Counted from the stretch's first letter, positions 26,674 through 35,613 are shown. The stretch: DNA of 61,953 nucleotides from Mycolicibacterium elephantis DSM 44368 (GCF_004014805.1 NZ_ATDN01000026.1:1-61953); one strand, 5' to 3'. The notes: a model not told the origin generated them from the letters alone. Made by a program: numbers and translations.

Positions 26674-27464
26674 CCTCCGGCCAGCCCCATCAGCTCGGTG
26701 ACATGGTGGTCGCGTCCGGCCGTGTAGCCGCCGTCCACAGCGATCGTCTGTCCGCTGACGAAACTGGCGTCCGACGACAACAGGAACGCCGCGACGGCGG
26801 CGACCTCCTCGGCGCGGCCGAATCGGCGCAGCTTGTGCTCGTGGCGCAGCGCCTCGCGCGGCGTCTCCATGCCGGGCAGCCCGACGACCGCGTCGAACAT
26901 CGGCGTCTCGATGAAACCGGGACAGATCGCGTTGACCCGAATTCCGCTGGGGCCGTAATCGATAGCGGCGTTCTTGGTGAGCAGGTTGACGCCTCCCTTG
27001 GACGCGTTGTACGCGCTGCCCCCGGCGGTGCCCTCCAGGCCTTCGATACTCGCCAGAGTGACGATGGCGCCCCGCTCGCCGCCGATCCGGCTCTGCTGCA
27101 TCATCTGGGCCAAGGCCGCCCGCATCACCACGAAGGTGCCTTTGAGGTTGATGTTCAACACCCGATCCCATTCGTCGTCGGGCAGCAGGTGTATCGGACC
27201 GCCGCCGGCGACGCCCGCGCAGTGCACCACCCCGTCGAGGCGGCCTGTCCCGGCCACGACGGCATCCACGGCCGCGGTGACCGCGTCGGCGTCGAGCACG
27301 TCGGCGCGCCGGTAGGTGAACCTCTCAGCCGTACCCGCGGGGCCGGGCGCCGAATCGATGCCCACCACGACGGCCCGCTCGGCGAGCAGTCGCTCGGCAG
27401 TCGCTTTGCCGATGCCCGATGCGGCACCGGTGACAAGAACACCCTTGCCGTCAAACCTGTTCAT
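26670..27464 (-). CDS. Short-chain dehydrogenase/reductase
   Basis: 264 residues from the ATG at 27464, just inside the end of the TetR gene. TGAASGIG (~11-18) binds NAD(P); the catalytic Ser is in TLASIEG and Tyr/Lys in YNASKGG; ICPGFIETPM and the C-terminal IAVDGGYTAG complete a classical SDR. It is co-directional with the TetR and Rieske genes and overlaps the TetR gene by 14 bp, suggesting a Rieske-TetR-SDR catabolic operon. Confidence 0.9.
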   Translation of the reverse strand: MNRFDGKGVLVTGAASGIGKATAERLLAERAVVVGIDSAPGPAGTAERFTYRRADVLDADAVTAAVDAVVAGTGRLDGVVHCAGVAGGGPIHLLPDDEWDRVLNINLKGTFVVMRAALAQMMQQSRIGGERGAIVTLASIEGLEGTAGGSAYNASKGGVNLLTKNAAIDYGPSGIRVNAICPGFIETPMFDAVVGLPGMETPREALRHEHKLRRFGRAEEVAAVAAFLLSSDASFVSGQTIAVDGGYTAGRDHHVTELMGLAGG

Positions 27465-28134
27465 TCTCACCCTTTTCCGCATCCTTCTTCCGTAGCGGAG
27501 CCAGCAGCGCGTCGAGCCCGTATTCGAACACCGCGTCATAGTCGGTGGGCGACCGCAGGGCGGCCACCAGTTCCTGGTCGGGCCAGTCGTCACCCCACAG
27601 CGTGGGATCCTCCTCCTCGTGCTTGGCTCCTCGCACCGCGGTGAACTGCATCACCGCCGAGGAGATGACGTGCACCTGCACCGCCCGAAGAAACAGCGCG
27701 GCGTCAGCGCCCGTCACACCCAGCTCGGCCAACTCGACGGCGAGGGTCTGCTGGATCGGCAGGAACAGCAGCGGCGTGCGGTCGCGTTCGTGCGCGACGG
27801 CAAGCAGATGCTGCCGCTCGATGAGCGCGCGACGCTGCGCCCGTGCCAGCGACGCGATGCGATCAACGGGCGTGGCGCCTTCGACGGGCAGCCGGGCCAT
27901 CTGGCCGAGCAATCGGTCAACCAGGCTGTCCAGCAGCTTGTCTCGTCCCCCGACGTGCCAATAGATCGAGGTGACCGCCACCCCGATCTCCTCGGCGAGG
28001 CGGCGCATCGTCAACGCGTCCACACCGTCGAGCTCGATGAGACGCGCCGCCGTCTCCAGGATCGCCTCGGCGTTGACATTGTCCTGGCCGCGTGCGCCTT
28101 CGGTCTTGGCGGCCTTGCGTGAGGTGCCGGTCAG
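27451..28134 (-). CDS. TetR-family regulator with probable CTG start
   Basis: About 227 residues. The helix-turn-helix LTMRRLAEEIGVAVTSIYWH is preceded in frame by AEAILETAARLIELDG, required for a full TetR DNA-binding domain. No ATG, GTG or TTG lies between the in-frame stop upstream and the GTG at 28023, which would cut off the first helix. CTG at 28134 overlaps the Rieske stop as CTGA, so I place the start there. The C-terminal domain (~70-215) is ligand-binding and unrecognised. Likely ligand-controlled repressor of this operon through the palindrome at 29522-29536. Confidence 0.75.
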   Translation of the reverse strand: MTGTSRKAAKTEGARGQDNVNAEAILETAARLIELDGVDALTMRRLAEEIGVAVTSIYWHVGGRDKLLDSLVDRLLGQMARLPVEGATPVDRIASLARAQRRALIERQHLLAVAHERDRTPLLFLPIQQTLAVELAELGVTGADAALFLRAVQVHVISSAVMQFTAVRGAKHEEEDPTLWGDDWPDQELVAALRSPTDYDAVFEYGLDALLAPLRKKDAEKGENEQV

Positions 28135-29483
28135 GGTGTCTCACCCCCGGTGATCCGTTCGGTTTCTGGAAGATCCAGATAGCGATCGAGGTTGCGGTGC
28201 ATGTTGATCACGCGCCGTTCCTCGTTGGACAGGCTCAGGTGGGTGAAGCCCGGCTGGTGCATCCCGCGCTGCACGCCGGGCAGCACCGTGATGTCCTGGG
28301 TCAGCACCACACCGGGCTCTGCTTCGCCTGCGGTCATCCGGACGTCGGCGGGTTTCGTCCTCGGCGCACCGGGCGGCATCCGCGTCCACAACATCATCAC
28401 CAGTTCCCCGTGGTCGGGATCGGGTCCCGGCAGCGAGTGCATGGTCGTCAGGTGGTCGGCGTTGGTCAGCAGCGTCATGTTCGGGAAGACGTTGTACTGG
28501 TGCAGCCGCATCAGCTGATCGGTGCTGGCCCAGCTCAACTCGACACCGCGTTGCGCCGCGAACGCCCGTGTGCGTTCGGCGATCACCTCCGCCACCGACT
28601 CGCCGGGCAATGGCCGGCCGTCGGGTAGCGGGGTGCCTTCCCCGACACCCATCAACGCGCCCTGCGTGTAGACATAGGCGTCCCACACGTCACGGCTCGA
28701 AAGCGTCTCCTTGAGCTGCGGGCTCTGCACGCCGTAGAACTGTTCGGACTTGCCCGTGTGTCCCCAGATCAGCTGCGGCGCATGCACGTCGTCCATGCAC
28801 CGGCGAAGCTCAGGGTGCAGCGTCTGAATGTGATAGGTCTCGCTGTAGCCGTCGGCGATGGTCTTCCAGTTCGCCTCCACCTCGATCGTCATCGTGGCGT
28901 AGCAACGGAATTCGCCCAGCCGGTTCCACGCGACGTCCGACGGTACCTGCTCCAGGTATTCGACGAGGGGCGGCGCGGCACTGTCGAGGTTGACGAAGAC
29001 GAGCCGCTCCCAGGTGTCGACGCCGGCGGCGTGCAGCGGCAGTTCCGCCATCCGCAGCGCGCCGAAGCCCCTGCGGTTGGGCACGCGTTTGAGCGCCCCG
29101 GCCAGATCCCACGTCCAGCCGTGGTAGCCGCACGTGAGCTCGGTCAGGCCGGAACCCGTTCCCGCACAGAGCGTGTTGCCGCGATGGCGGCACACGTTCT
29201 GAAACGCCCGGAGCGCGCCGTCGTCGCCGCGAACGATCAGCACCGAGTACGGCCCGCACCGGTACTCGAAGTAGTCGCCGGGCTCGGCCACATGGTCGAC
29301 GGAGCAGGCCAGCTGCCACACCATCGGCCACATCCGCTCGACCTCCAGGGCGGCGAAGGCGGCCGAGTGATACCGCTCGGCCGGTACCAGGGTGGGGCGC
29401 TGCGGCGGTGGGCCGATCGCGTCGCCGCCTCGGTCACGGCGCTGGCCGGCGTTGTCTGCCGGGCGCGCGGTCTGGGTCGTCAT
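28131..29483 (-). CDS. Rieske non-haem iron oxygenase, alpha subunit
   Basis: 450 residues from the ATG at 29483 (AGGA 8 bases upstream); an ATG at 29516 is a longer alternative but lies close to the operator. The Rieske 2Fe-2S ligands are CRH (98-100) and CGYH (118-121). The mononuclear iron site is in ADGYSETYHIQTLH. It would hydroxylate or demethylate an aromatic, sterol-like or quaternary-amine substrate. No ferredoxin or reductase is adjacent. First gene of the Rieske-TetR-SDR unit. Confidence 0.92.
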   Translation of the reverse strand: MTTQTARPADNAGQRRDRGGDAIGPPPQRPTLVPAERYHSAAFAALEVERMWPMVWQLACSVDHVAEPGDYFEYRCGPYSVLIVRGDDGALRAFQNVCRHRGNTLCAGTGSGLTELTCGYHGWTWDLAGALKRVPNRRGFGALRMAELPLHAAGVDTWERLVFVNLDSAAPPLVEYLEQVPSDVAWNRLGEFRCYATMTIEVEANWKTIADGYSETYHIQTLHPELRRCMDDVHAPQLIWGHTGKSEQFYGVQSPQLKETLSSRDVWDAYVYTQGALMGVGEGTPLPDGRPLPGESVAEVIAERTRAFAAQRGVELSWASTDQLMRLHQYNVFPNMTLLTNADHLTTMHSLPGPDPDHGELVMMLWTRMPPGAPRTKPADVRMTAGEAEPGVVLTQDITVLPGVQRGMHQPGFTHLSLSNEERRVINMHRNLDRYLDLPETERITGGETP

Positions 29484-29521
29484 CGACGCATCCTGCCTGT
29501 CTGAACTCGACGACATCGGCC

Positions 29522-29536
29522 TGTAACGGTGTTACA
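29522..29536. promoter_or_regulatory. TetR-type operator palindrome
   Basis: TGTAACGGTGTTACA is a perfect 6+3+6 palindrome between the Rieske gene and the amidohydrolase gene. Position and form fit a TetR-family operator controlling both directions. The TetR gene in the Rieske operon is the natural candidate regulator. Confidence 0.75.
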
Positions 29537-29562
29537 TTGCCACTGTAGCCGAGGAGTGAATC

Positions 29563-31323
29563 GTGTTCGATCTCAAAATCACCGGCGGAACGGTCGTAGA
29601 CGGAACGGGCGCCGATCGATTCCAGGCCGACATCGCCGTTGCCGACGGAAAGATCGTCGAAGTTCGCCGCCGCGGCCCGCATGACCCGCCGCTGGAGGGT
29701 GAGGCGAAGGAAACGCTCGACGCGACGGGAAACGTCGTCGCGCCCGGATTCGTCGACATCCACACCCATTACGACGGGCAGGTCAGCTGGGACGATCTGC
29801 TCGAGCCGTCCAGCACCCACGGCGTGACCACCATCGTCATGGGCAACTGCGGCGTCGGGTTCGCGCCGGTGCAGCCCGGCCGCGAAGAGTGGCTCATCGA
29901 GTTGATGGAGGGCGTCGAGGACATTCCGGGTTCGGCGCTGGCCGAAGGCATCACGTGGGGCTGGGAGAGCTACCCGGACTATCTCGACGTGATCGGGCGA
30001 CGTGAGCTGGCGGTGGATGTCGGCAGCCAGATCGCGCACGGAACGGTCCGCGCGTATGCGATGGGGGAGCGCGGCGCCCGCAACGAGCCCGCGACACCCG
30101 ACGACATCGCGGTGATGAGCCGGCTGGTGCGGGAGGCGGCCGAAGCCGGGGCGCTGGGCTTCTCATCGTCGCGCACGCTGGCGCATCGCGCCATGGACGG
30201 CGAACCCGTTCCTGGCACGTTCGCCGCCGAAGACGAACTGTTCGCGCTCGGGCGGGCGATGGCCGCCGGCGGTGCCGCGGTGTTCGAGCTCGCCCCGCAA
30301 GGCGCGGCGGGGGAGGACATCGTCGCGCCCAAGAAGGAGTTGGAGTGGATGCGTCGGCTGGGCGCCGAAATCGATTGCGCCATCAGCTTTGCGCTGATCC
30401 AGGTCGACGCCGATCCCAACCTGTGGCGCGAACAGCTCGAGATCAGCGCGGCCGCCCACGAGGCGGGTAGCCGGCTGTACCCGCAGATCGCGGCGCGCCC
30501 GTTCGGGATGCTGTTGGGCTTCCCCGGCCATCATGCGTTCACCCACCGGCCGACCTATCGGCGCCTGAAGGCCGAATTCAGCCGCGACGAGCTGGCCGCC
30601 CGGCTGGCCGACCCCGCCGTCAAGGCGGCGATCCTCGCCGAGGAAGACCTGCCGATCGACCCGAACGTGCTCTTCGACGGGATGTTCGCGTTCGCGCAGC
30701 ATTCGGTGGACCGGCTCTACGCGCTCGGGGAGCCGCCCGACTACGAACCCACGCCCGATCGCACGGTCGCCGCGATCGCCCGCGAACGTGGTGAAGATCC
30801 GCTGACGACCATGTATGACCTGATGCTCGAATCCGACGCGGGCGCAATGCTGTTGCTGCCGCTGTACAACTACGCCGACGGCAACCACGACGCGATCCGG
30901 GAGATGCTGACCCATCCCGCGGGCGTGCTCGGACTGTCCGACGGCGGCGCGCACTGCAGCATGATCTGCGACGCCTCCTATCCCACGTTCCTGTTGACGC
31001 ACTGGGCGCGCGACCGCCACCGCGGCAAGCAGCTGCCGTTGGAATACGTCATCCGCAAGCAGGCCCATGACACCGCCGAGCTGTTCGGGCTCACCGACCG
31101 GGGCACGATCGCCGTCGGCAAGAAGGCCGACATCAACGTGATCGACATGAACGCCTTGACATTGCACGCCCCGCGGATGGCCTACGACCTGCCCGCCGGC
31201 GGCAATCGCCTGGTGCAGGGCGCATCCGGTTACCGCGCCACGATCGTCAACGGTGTGGTGACCCGGCGCGACGGCGCCGACACCGGTGCGCGCCCCGGCA
31301 GGTTGGTGCGCGGGGCGCGCTGA
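29563..31323 (+). CDS. N-acyl-D-amino-acid deacylase-like amidohydrolase
   Basis: 586 residues from a GTG with GAGGAG upstream. It belongs to the metal-dependent amidohydrolase superfamily, D-aminoacylase branch: beta-strand metal ligands in FVDIHTHYDGQ (~65-75), a GNCGVGFAPV loop (~95-104), LGLSDGGAHC near 460 with the catalytic Asp, and a C-terminal urease-like beta domain (GTIAVGKKADINVID). It would remove an acyl group from an N-acyl-D-amino acid or open a related cyclic amide. Divergent from the Rieske operon across a shared operator. Confidence 0.88.
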   Translation: MFDLKITGGTVVDGTGADRFQADIAVADGKIVEVRRRGPHDPPLEGEAKETLDATGNVVAPGFVDIHTHYDGQVSWDDLLEPSSTHGVTTIVMGNCGVGFAPVQPGREEWLIELMEGVEDIPGSALAEGITWGWESYPDYLDVIGRRELAVDVGSQIAHGTVRAYAMGERGARNEPATPDDIAVMSRLVREAAEAGALGFSSSRTLAHRAMDGEPVPGTFAAEDELFALGRAMAAGGAAVFELAPQGAAGEDIVAPKKELEWMRRLGAEIDCAISFALIQVDADPNLWREQLEISAAAHEAGSRLYPQIAARPFGMLLGFPGHHAFTHRPTYRRLKAEFSRDELAARLADPAVKAAILAEEDLPIDPNVLFDGMFAFAQHSVDRLYALGEPPDYEPTPDRTVAAIARERGEDPLTTMYDLMLESDAGAMLLLPLYNYADGNHDAIREMLTHPAGVLGLSDGGAHCSMICDASYPTFLLTHWARDRHRGKQLPLEYVIRKQAHDTAELFGLTDRGTIAVGKKADINVIDMNALTLHAPRMAYDLPAGGNRLVQGASGYRATIVNGVVTRRDGADTGARPGRLVRGAR

Positions 31324-31328
31324 GCCGG

Positions 31329-31781
31329 TCAGCGATGCGTGGACTGTGACGCCGTGACCCGTGCCCGGCCGATTCCCGGGCCGTGTTCGGCCTGCGCGAG
31401 GCGGGCCAAGGCCAAGGCGCCGACCAGCAGGCCGAAATCGCGCAATGCGACGTCGTAGAAGCCGGACAGCGTCAACAGGTTGACGATGATTCCGGCGAGC
31501 CACAGCGCGACCACGTAGGCGCCGATGCGCGGCGCGACGGCGACCAGTACGCCTGCGGCGATCTCGATGACGCCCACGATGCGCATCGCGGTCGCCGCGT
31601 CCCCGGGCACGATGCCGTCGATCCACGGCGCGAGGTAGACGGTCCAGTCGACCATCACGTTGGTGAACTTATCCAGGCCGAACAGGATCGGGGCGGCCGC
31701 GAAAACCGTTCGCAGCAGGATGAATGCCTGGTAAACAGGGTCTTTGATGCGGCTGTTCGGATCAGAAATGCTAGCGCTCAT
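31329..31781 (-). CDS. DoxX-family membrane protein
   Basis: 150 residues with four hydrophobic helices (AFILLRTVFAAAPILFGLDK, AMRIVGVIEIAAGVLVAV, YVVALWLAGIIVNLLT, LLVGALALARLA). The spacing and the LFGLDKFTNVM start fit the DoxX/SURF4 group, linked to redox and membrane-oxidoreductase complexes in mycobacteria. It is divergent from the Cys-rich regulator, which probably controls it. Confidence 0.82.
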   Translation of the reverse strand: MSASISDPNSRIKDPVYQAFILLRTVFAAAPILFGLDKFTNVMVDWTVYLAPWIDGIVPGDAATAMRIVGVIEIAAGVLVAVAPRIGAYVVALWLAGIIVNLLTLSGFYDVALRDFGLLVGALALARLAQAEHGPGIGRARVTASQSTHR

Positions 31782-31794
31782 GTCGGGACTCCTG

Positions 31795-31822
31795 TCTAAC
31801 GGATAGTAGTCTCTACGTTAGA
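31795..31822. promoter_or_regulatory. Inverted repeat in divergent promoter
   Basis: TCTAACG (31795-31801) and CGTTAGA (31816-31822) form a perfect 7-bp inverted repeat with a 14-base spacer in the 91-bp region between doxX and the Cys-rich regulator. A second short repeat, AAGAG/CTCTT, lies at 31843-31858. Confidence 0.55.
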
Positions 31823-31872
31823 ACTGTCGGATCTCTATCGTCAAGAGTGTTCTCTCTTAGAAGGAGGCGATT

Positions 31873-32574
31873 TTGCCTCTCGCCGAGCGCGACACATCGG
31901 TGATCGCCGCGCTGGCCGATCCGCTGCGGCGCCGGCTGTATCTGTACGTGTGCGCGCAGGCGGACGCGGTGAGCCGCGACCAGGCCGCCGAGGCGGTGGC
32001 GGTGCCGGTGCACCAGGCGAAATTCCACCTCGACAAGCTGGAAGCGGAGGGGCTGCTGGAATCCGAGTACGCACGGCTCGGTGGGCGTCGCGGACCGGGC
32101 GCCGGCCGGCCGTCGAAGCTGTACCGCCGCGCGGCCGGCGAGGTCAGCGTCTCGCTGCCGGACCGCGACTACGAGTTGGCCGGGCGGTTGATGGCCGACG
32201 CCATCGCCGAAGCGGCCGAGACGGGCCAACCCGTGGTGGACACGCTCTACCGGCTCGCGGCCCGCGAAGGCAGCGCGATCGGACGCCGAGCCGCCGAGGA
32301 GAAGGGTCAACCGGAGAGCCCGCAGGCGGCGCTGCGCCTCGCCGTCGAAACACTGGCACAGCACGGGTACGAGCCCCGCGAGGACGACGCCCGCGTGCTG
32401 CTCGTGAACTGCCCGTTTCACCGTCTCGCACAAGCCCATCGGCAGCTGGTCTGCGGGATGAACCATGCGCTCATCTCGGGGCTGACAGCCGAGTTGAAAC
32501 CGCACTGCCCCAGCGCGGACCTTGACCCGGCGAACGGGCGATGCTGCGTGGTGCTGACCGCGGGCACGCGATGA
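31873..32574 (+). CDS. Winged-helix regulator with C-terminal Cys cluster (SufR-like)
   Basis: 233 residues from a TTG with AAGGAGG 5 bases upstream. Residues ~8-70 form an ArsR/MarR-type winged helix (ALADPLRRRLYLYV, VPVHQAKFHLDKLEAEGLL). The C-terminal domain carries Cys180, Cys194, Cys212, Cys224 and Cys225 in NCPFHRLAQAHRQLVCGMNH and NGRCCVV. This pattern resembles the SufR group, where Cys bind an Fe-S cluster that senses redox or iron. Cluster binding here is inference. Confidence 0.78.
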   Translation: MPLAERDTSVIAALADPLRRRLYLYVCAQADAVSRDQAAEAVAVPVHQAKFHLDKLEAEGLLESEYARLGGRRGPGAGRPSKLYRRAAGEVSVSLPDRDYELAGRLMADAIAEAAETGQPVVDTLYRLAAREGSAIGRRAAEEKGQPESPQAALRLAVETLAQHGYEPREDDARVLLVNCPFHRLAQAHRQLVCGMNHALISGLTAELKPHCPSADLDPANGRCCVVLTAGTR

Positions 32575-32597
32575 CCGGCTGGGTGTAAGGAGAACGT

Positions 32598-34172
32598 GTG
32601 GTCACGTTGGACCGGCTGGTGAATGTGCTGGGCAGCTACGGTGTTCGGCTGCGCTTCTGCCCGGTGCCGCGCTCCACCGAGTTGAGCAGCGTCGTCATGC
32701 CCGAGGCCGTCGGCGGTCGCACCGTGGTCGGTGACGTGCTGTTGGCGATCGGCGCACGCTCGGTGAAAGAAGCGGTGCGGTGGGCGGTTTCGGCAAGGGC
32801 GATCGTCGTATTGCTGCGCGGCGGTGACGATGACGCCACGTTCTCGGGAATGGCAGAAGGCGTCGCGGTGATGGCCGTCGATCCGGCAGTGTCCTGGAGC
32901 GAGCTCGCGGCTGTGGTGTACGGCCTCGTGTTGGAGGGCCGAGAGACCGAATCGGGGCGCGGCCCAACCGATTTGTTCGCGCTCGCCGACAGCCTCGCGG
33001 AGGCGACGGGGGGCGCGGTGACCATCGAAGACCAGCTGGCGCGGGTGTTGGCGTACTCCAGAAACCAGCGCAACGCCGACCCCGCGCGGGTCGCGACGAT
33101 CATGGATCGGCAGGCACCGGAGTCGCTCAGCGAGTTCTTCAGGGCACACGGGGTTTACGCCCATCTGGCGGCTTCGGACGATCCGCTCTTTGTCGGGGAG
33201 CACCCAGAGCACGGGGTGACGGGCCGCATGGTGGTGGCGGTGCGCTCGGGGCGAGAACTGCTCGGTTCGGTCTGGGTGGCGTGTCCCGCACCGCTGAAAG
33301 GTCAGGCGCGCGCCGCGCTGGTCGACGGTGCCCGCACGGTCGCTCTGCACCTGTTGCGGTCAAGGGCCAGTGCAGATCTCGAACGGCAGGTGGAATCCGA
33401 ACTGGTCATTCGACTGCTCGAGGGCAGCGCCGACACCGCATCGTCGGTCAGCCGCCTGGGGCTCTCATCCGGGCCGCTGCGCGTGATCGCGATCCAGGCA
33501 GCCATCGGCGCGGAACGAGACGCCGCACTGCTTCTGGCGTTCGACCGGGCCACCGCCGGGTTCGGCTGGTCGCGTCCTGGCCGAAGCGCGCTGGCGGGCA
33601 ACACCGTCTACACCATCCTGCCCGGTGAGGACCTCGATGCCGCCCGGCGTTGGATCGCGGGTCTGCGCGCCGCCCTGCCCGAACGGGTCACATTGTCGGC
33701 AGGCATCAGCAAGCCCGCGCAACTGACGGAGTTGCCTGCGGCGCGCCAAGAGGCCGACGAGTGCCTGGCGCTGCACCAGAGTTGTTCGGCCGACACCGCA
33801 CCGCCTGCCTACGACGAATCGTGGGACCAGATCCTGCTGCAGCGGCTGCGCACCGCGGCCCGGGCGGGACGATCACCCGATCGCGGCCCGGTGGCCGAAC
33901 TCAGGAGGCACGACGAGGCGCACGCCAGCGGCTATGTGGCGACGTTGCGCGCTTGGCTGGAAGCCCTCGGCGACCCGGCCGAAGCCGGTCGTCGCCTCGG
34001 GGTGCACGAGAACACCGTGCGATACCGGCTGCGCAAGATGAGCGAGATCACCGATCTGCCACTCGACGACGCCAACAAACGGCTGGCGATGATGATCGAA
34101 CTCGCCGCCACCGATGTCCATCAGCCGGACGGCCGCCCCGGCGCGGGCCACGAGCCACGCAGCAACGAATAA
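32598..34172 (+). CDS. PucR-family transcriptional regulator
   Basis: 524 residues from a GTG with AAGGAG just before it. The N-terminal PucR-type domain is followed by a GAF/GGDEF-like middle region. The C-terminal helix-turn-helix (HTH_30) is clear: LRAWLEALGDPAEAGRRLGV then HENTVRYRLRKM. PucR proteins commonly activate purine, amine or amino-acid catabolism. The DadA-like gene downstream is the likely target, through the tandem repeat at 34210-34231. Confidence 0.88.
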   Translation: MVTLDRLVNVLGSYGVRLRFCPVPRSTELSSVVMPEAVGGRTVVGDVLLAIGARSVKEAVRWAVSARAIVVLLRGGDDDATFSGMAEGVAVMAVDPAVSWSELAAVVYGLVLEGRETESGRGPTDLFALADSLAEATGGAVTIEDQLARVLAYSRNQRNADPARVATIMDRQAPESLSEFFRAHGVYAHLAASDDPLFVGEHPEHGVTGRMVVAVRSGRELLGSVWVACPAPLKGQARAALVDGARTVALHLLRSRASADLERQVESELVIRLLEGSADTASSVSRLGLSSGPLRVIAIQAAIGAERDAALLLAFDRATAGFGWSRPGRSALAGNTVYTILPGEDLDAARRWIAGLRAALPERVTLSAGISKPAQLTELPAARQEADECLALHQSCSADTAPPAYDESWDQILLQRLRTAARAGRSPDRGPVAELRRHDEAHASGYVATLRAWLEALGDPAEAGRRLGVHENTVRYRLRKMSEITDLPLDDANKRLAMMIELAATDVHQPDGRPGAGHEPRSNE

Positions 34173-34209
34173 AGACCGCACAGCACGCCTCTTTGCGGGG
34201 TTGAGCAAA

Positions 34210-34231
34210 CTCCAATATGTCTCCAATATGT
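34210..34231. repeat. Perfect tandem 11-bp repeat in promoter
   Basis: CTCCAATATGT occurs twice in immediate tandem, one helical turn apart, in the 175-bp gap between pucR and the dadA-like gene. The period of 11 bp places both copies on one face of the DNA, as expected for a dimeric activator site. Confidence 0.65.
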
Positions 34232-34347
34232 CGTTGTCGGATCGCCACAACCTGGCGGCGCAGCGTTGTTCGTTCCGGGCAATGGCGTGGCGGTCGGCGA
34301 CGGCACCATGGAAGGTGCGATCCAGATTCTCAGCTGTGGAGGTGACG

Positions 34348-35613
34348 ATGGGCGGCGTCGACCGGTTTGACGGTGGACCCCGATCGGCGGTTGTCGTCGG
34401 TGCGGGCATCGTCGGGCTGTCGACCGCGTGGTTCCTCCAAGAGCGCGGCGTCGACGTCACCGTCGTGGACCGCAGCGGGGTCGCGGCGGGCGCCTCCTGG
34501 GGTAACGCCGGATGGGTCGCTCCCGCGCTGACGATACCGCTGAACTCGCCGGCGGTGCTGCGCTACGGAGTGCGCTCGCTGCTGGACAAGTCCGCGCCCC
34601 TGCACATTCCGGTGAGGACCGACCGCGCACTCGCGACCTTCCTGATGCAGTTCGCCGCGAGCTGCCGCAAATCGACCTGGCGGCGCGCGGTGCGGGCCAA
34701 CGTTCCTCTCAACGAAGAAGCCATCGAGGCGTTCGATGTGCTGGTGGCCAACGGGGTCGACGCCCCGGTGACCGACGCGCCGATCACCGCGGTCTTCCGC
34801 AGCACCGATGCCGCCGAACGCATGCTGGCCGAAATGCGCGAGCTGGAGAAGGCCGGCCAGGAACTCCACGTCACCGGGCTGTCGGGGGAGGCGCTGCGCG
34901 AGCAGGTGCCGTTGATCTCCCCGGCGGTCACCGCCGGGCTGAGCATCGACAATCAGCGCTTCGTGGATCCCGGCCGGTTCGTTCACGCGCTCGGCCGCGC
35001 GGTCGTGGAGCGGGGCGCCACCATGCTCACGAATGACGTTTCGGACGTTGACAATTCGGGCGGGGCGGTCAAGGTGTCGATCAGCGGCGGTGACGTGCTC
35101 ACCGCGGACGCCGTGGTGGTCGCCGCCGGCGCCTGGCTCTCGCGGCTCATGCGTGGTCGGCTGCGGGTCCCGGTGCAGGCCGGTCGCGGCTACTCGTTCA
35201 CCGCGCCCGTCGACCGGCCGCTGGTCGGGCCGATCTACCTGCCGGACGCGCGGGTGGCATGTACGCCCTACCAGGGCGCGCTGCGCGTCTCGGGCACCAT
35301 GGAGTTCCGCGACCCCGACGACGGGGTGGACACCGAACGCGTCGCTGCGATCGTCGCCTCGGCAAGCCCCTTGTTGGAGGGTGTGCGGTGGTCCGAGCGC
35401 CGCGACGTCTGGGTGGGTCCGCGTCCGGTGAGCCCCGACGGCAGGCCGCTGATCGGTGAAGTGTCGCGCGGCATGTACGTCGCGGGCGGCCACGGAATGT
35501 GGGGGTTGGCGCACGGACCGGTCACCGGCCGGTTGCTGGCCGAACACATCACCACCGGCAAGCAACCCGAAGCCCTACGCGAATTCAACCCGTTGCGCCG
35601 AACCGGTAGGTAG
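34348..35613 (+). CDS. FAD-dependent D-amino-acid dehydrogenase (DadA-like)
   Basis: 421 residues from the ATG at 34348 with GGAGG 5 bases upstream. VVVGAGIVGLSTAWFLQERG (~15-34) is the dinucleotide-binding motif of DAO/DadA flavoproteins. GASWGNAGWVAP, NQRFVDPGRFVHAL and the C-terminal GHGMWGLAHGPVTGRLLAE are DadA-type motifs. It would oxidise a D-amino acid (or a cyclic imino acid) to the keto acid. Its pairing with PucR, and a deacylase gene 3 kb upstream, point to D-amino-acid use. Confidence 0.88.
   Translation: MGGVDRFDGGPRSAVVVGAGIVGLSTAWFLQERGVDVTVVDRSGVAAGASWGNAGWVAPALTIPLNSPAVLRYGVRSLLDKSAPLHIPVRTDRALATFLMQFAASCRKSTWRRAVRANVPLNEEAIEAFDVLVANGVDAPVTDAPITAVFRSTDAAERMLAEMRELEKAGQELHVTGLSGEALREQVPLISPAVTAGLSIDNQRFVDPGRFVHALGRAVVERGATMLTNDVSDVDNSGGAVKVSISGGDVLTADAVVVAAGAWLSRLMRGRLRVPVQAGRGYSFTAPVDRPLVGPIYLPDARVACTPYQGALRVSGTMEFRDPDDGVDTERVAAIVASASPLLEGVRWSERRDVWVGPRPVSPDGRPLIGEVSRGMYVAGGHGMWGLAHGPVTGRLLAEHITTGKQPEALREFNPLRRTGR

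Noticed and set aside
28024..28134. TetR protein starting only at GTG 28023
   Set aside because: This would remove the first helix of the DNA-binding domain, which is present in frame upstream.
30163..31626. 487-codon minus-strand open frame
   Set aside because: Antisense to the amidohydrolase, which has clear catalytic motifs.
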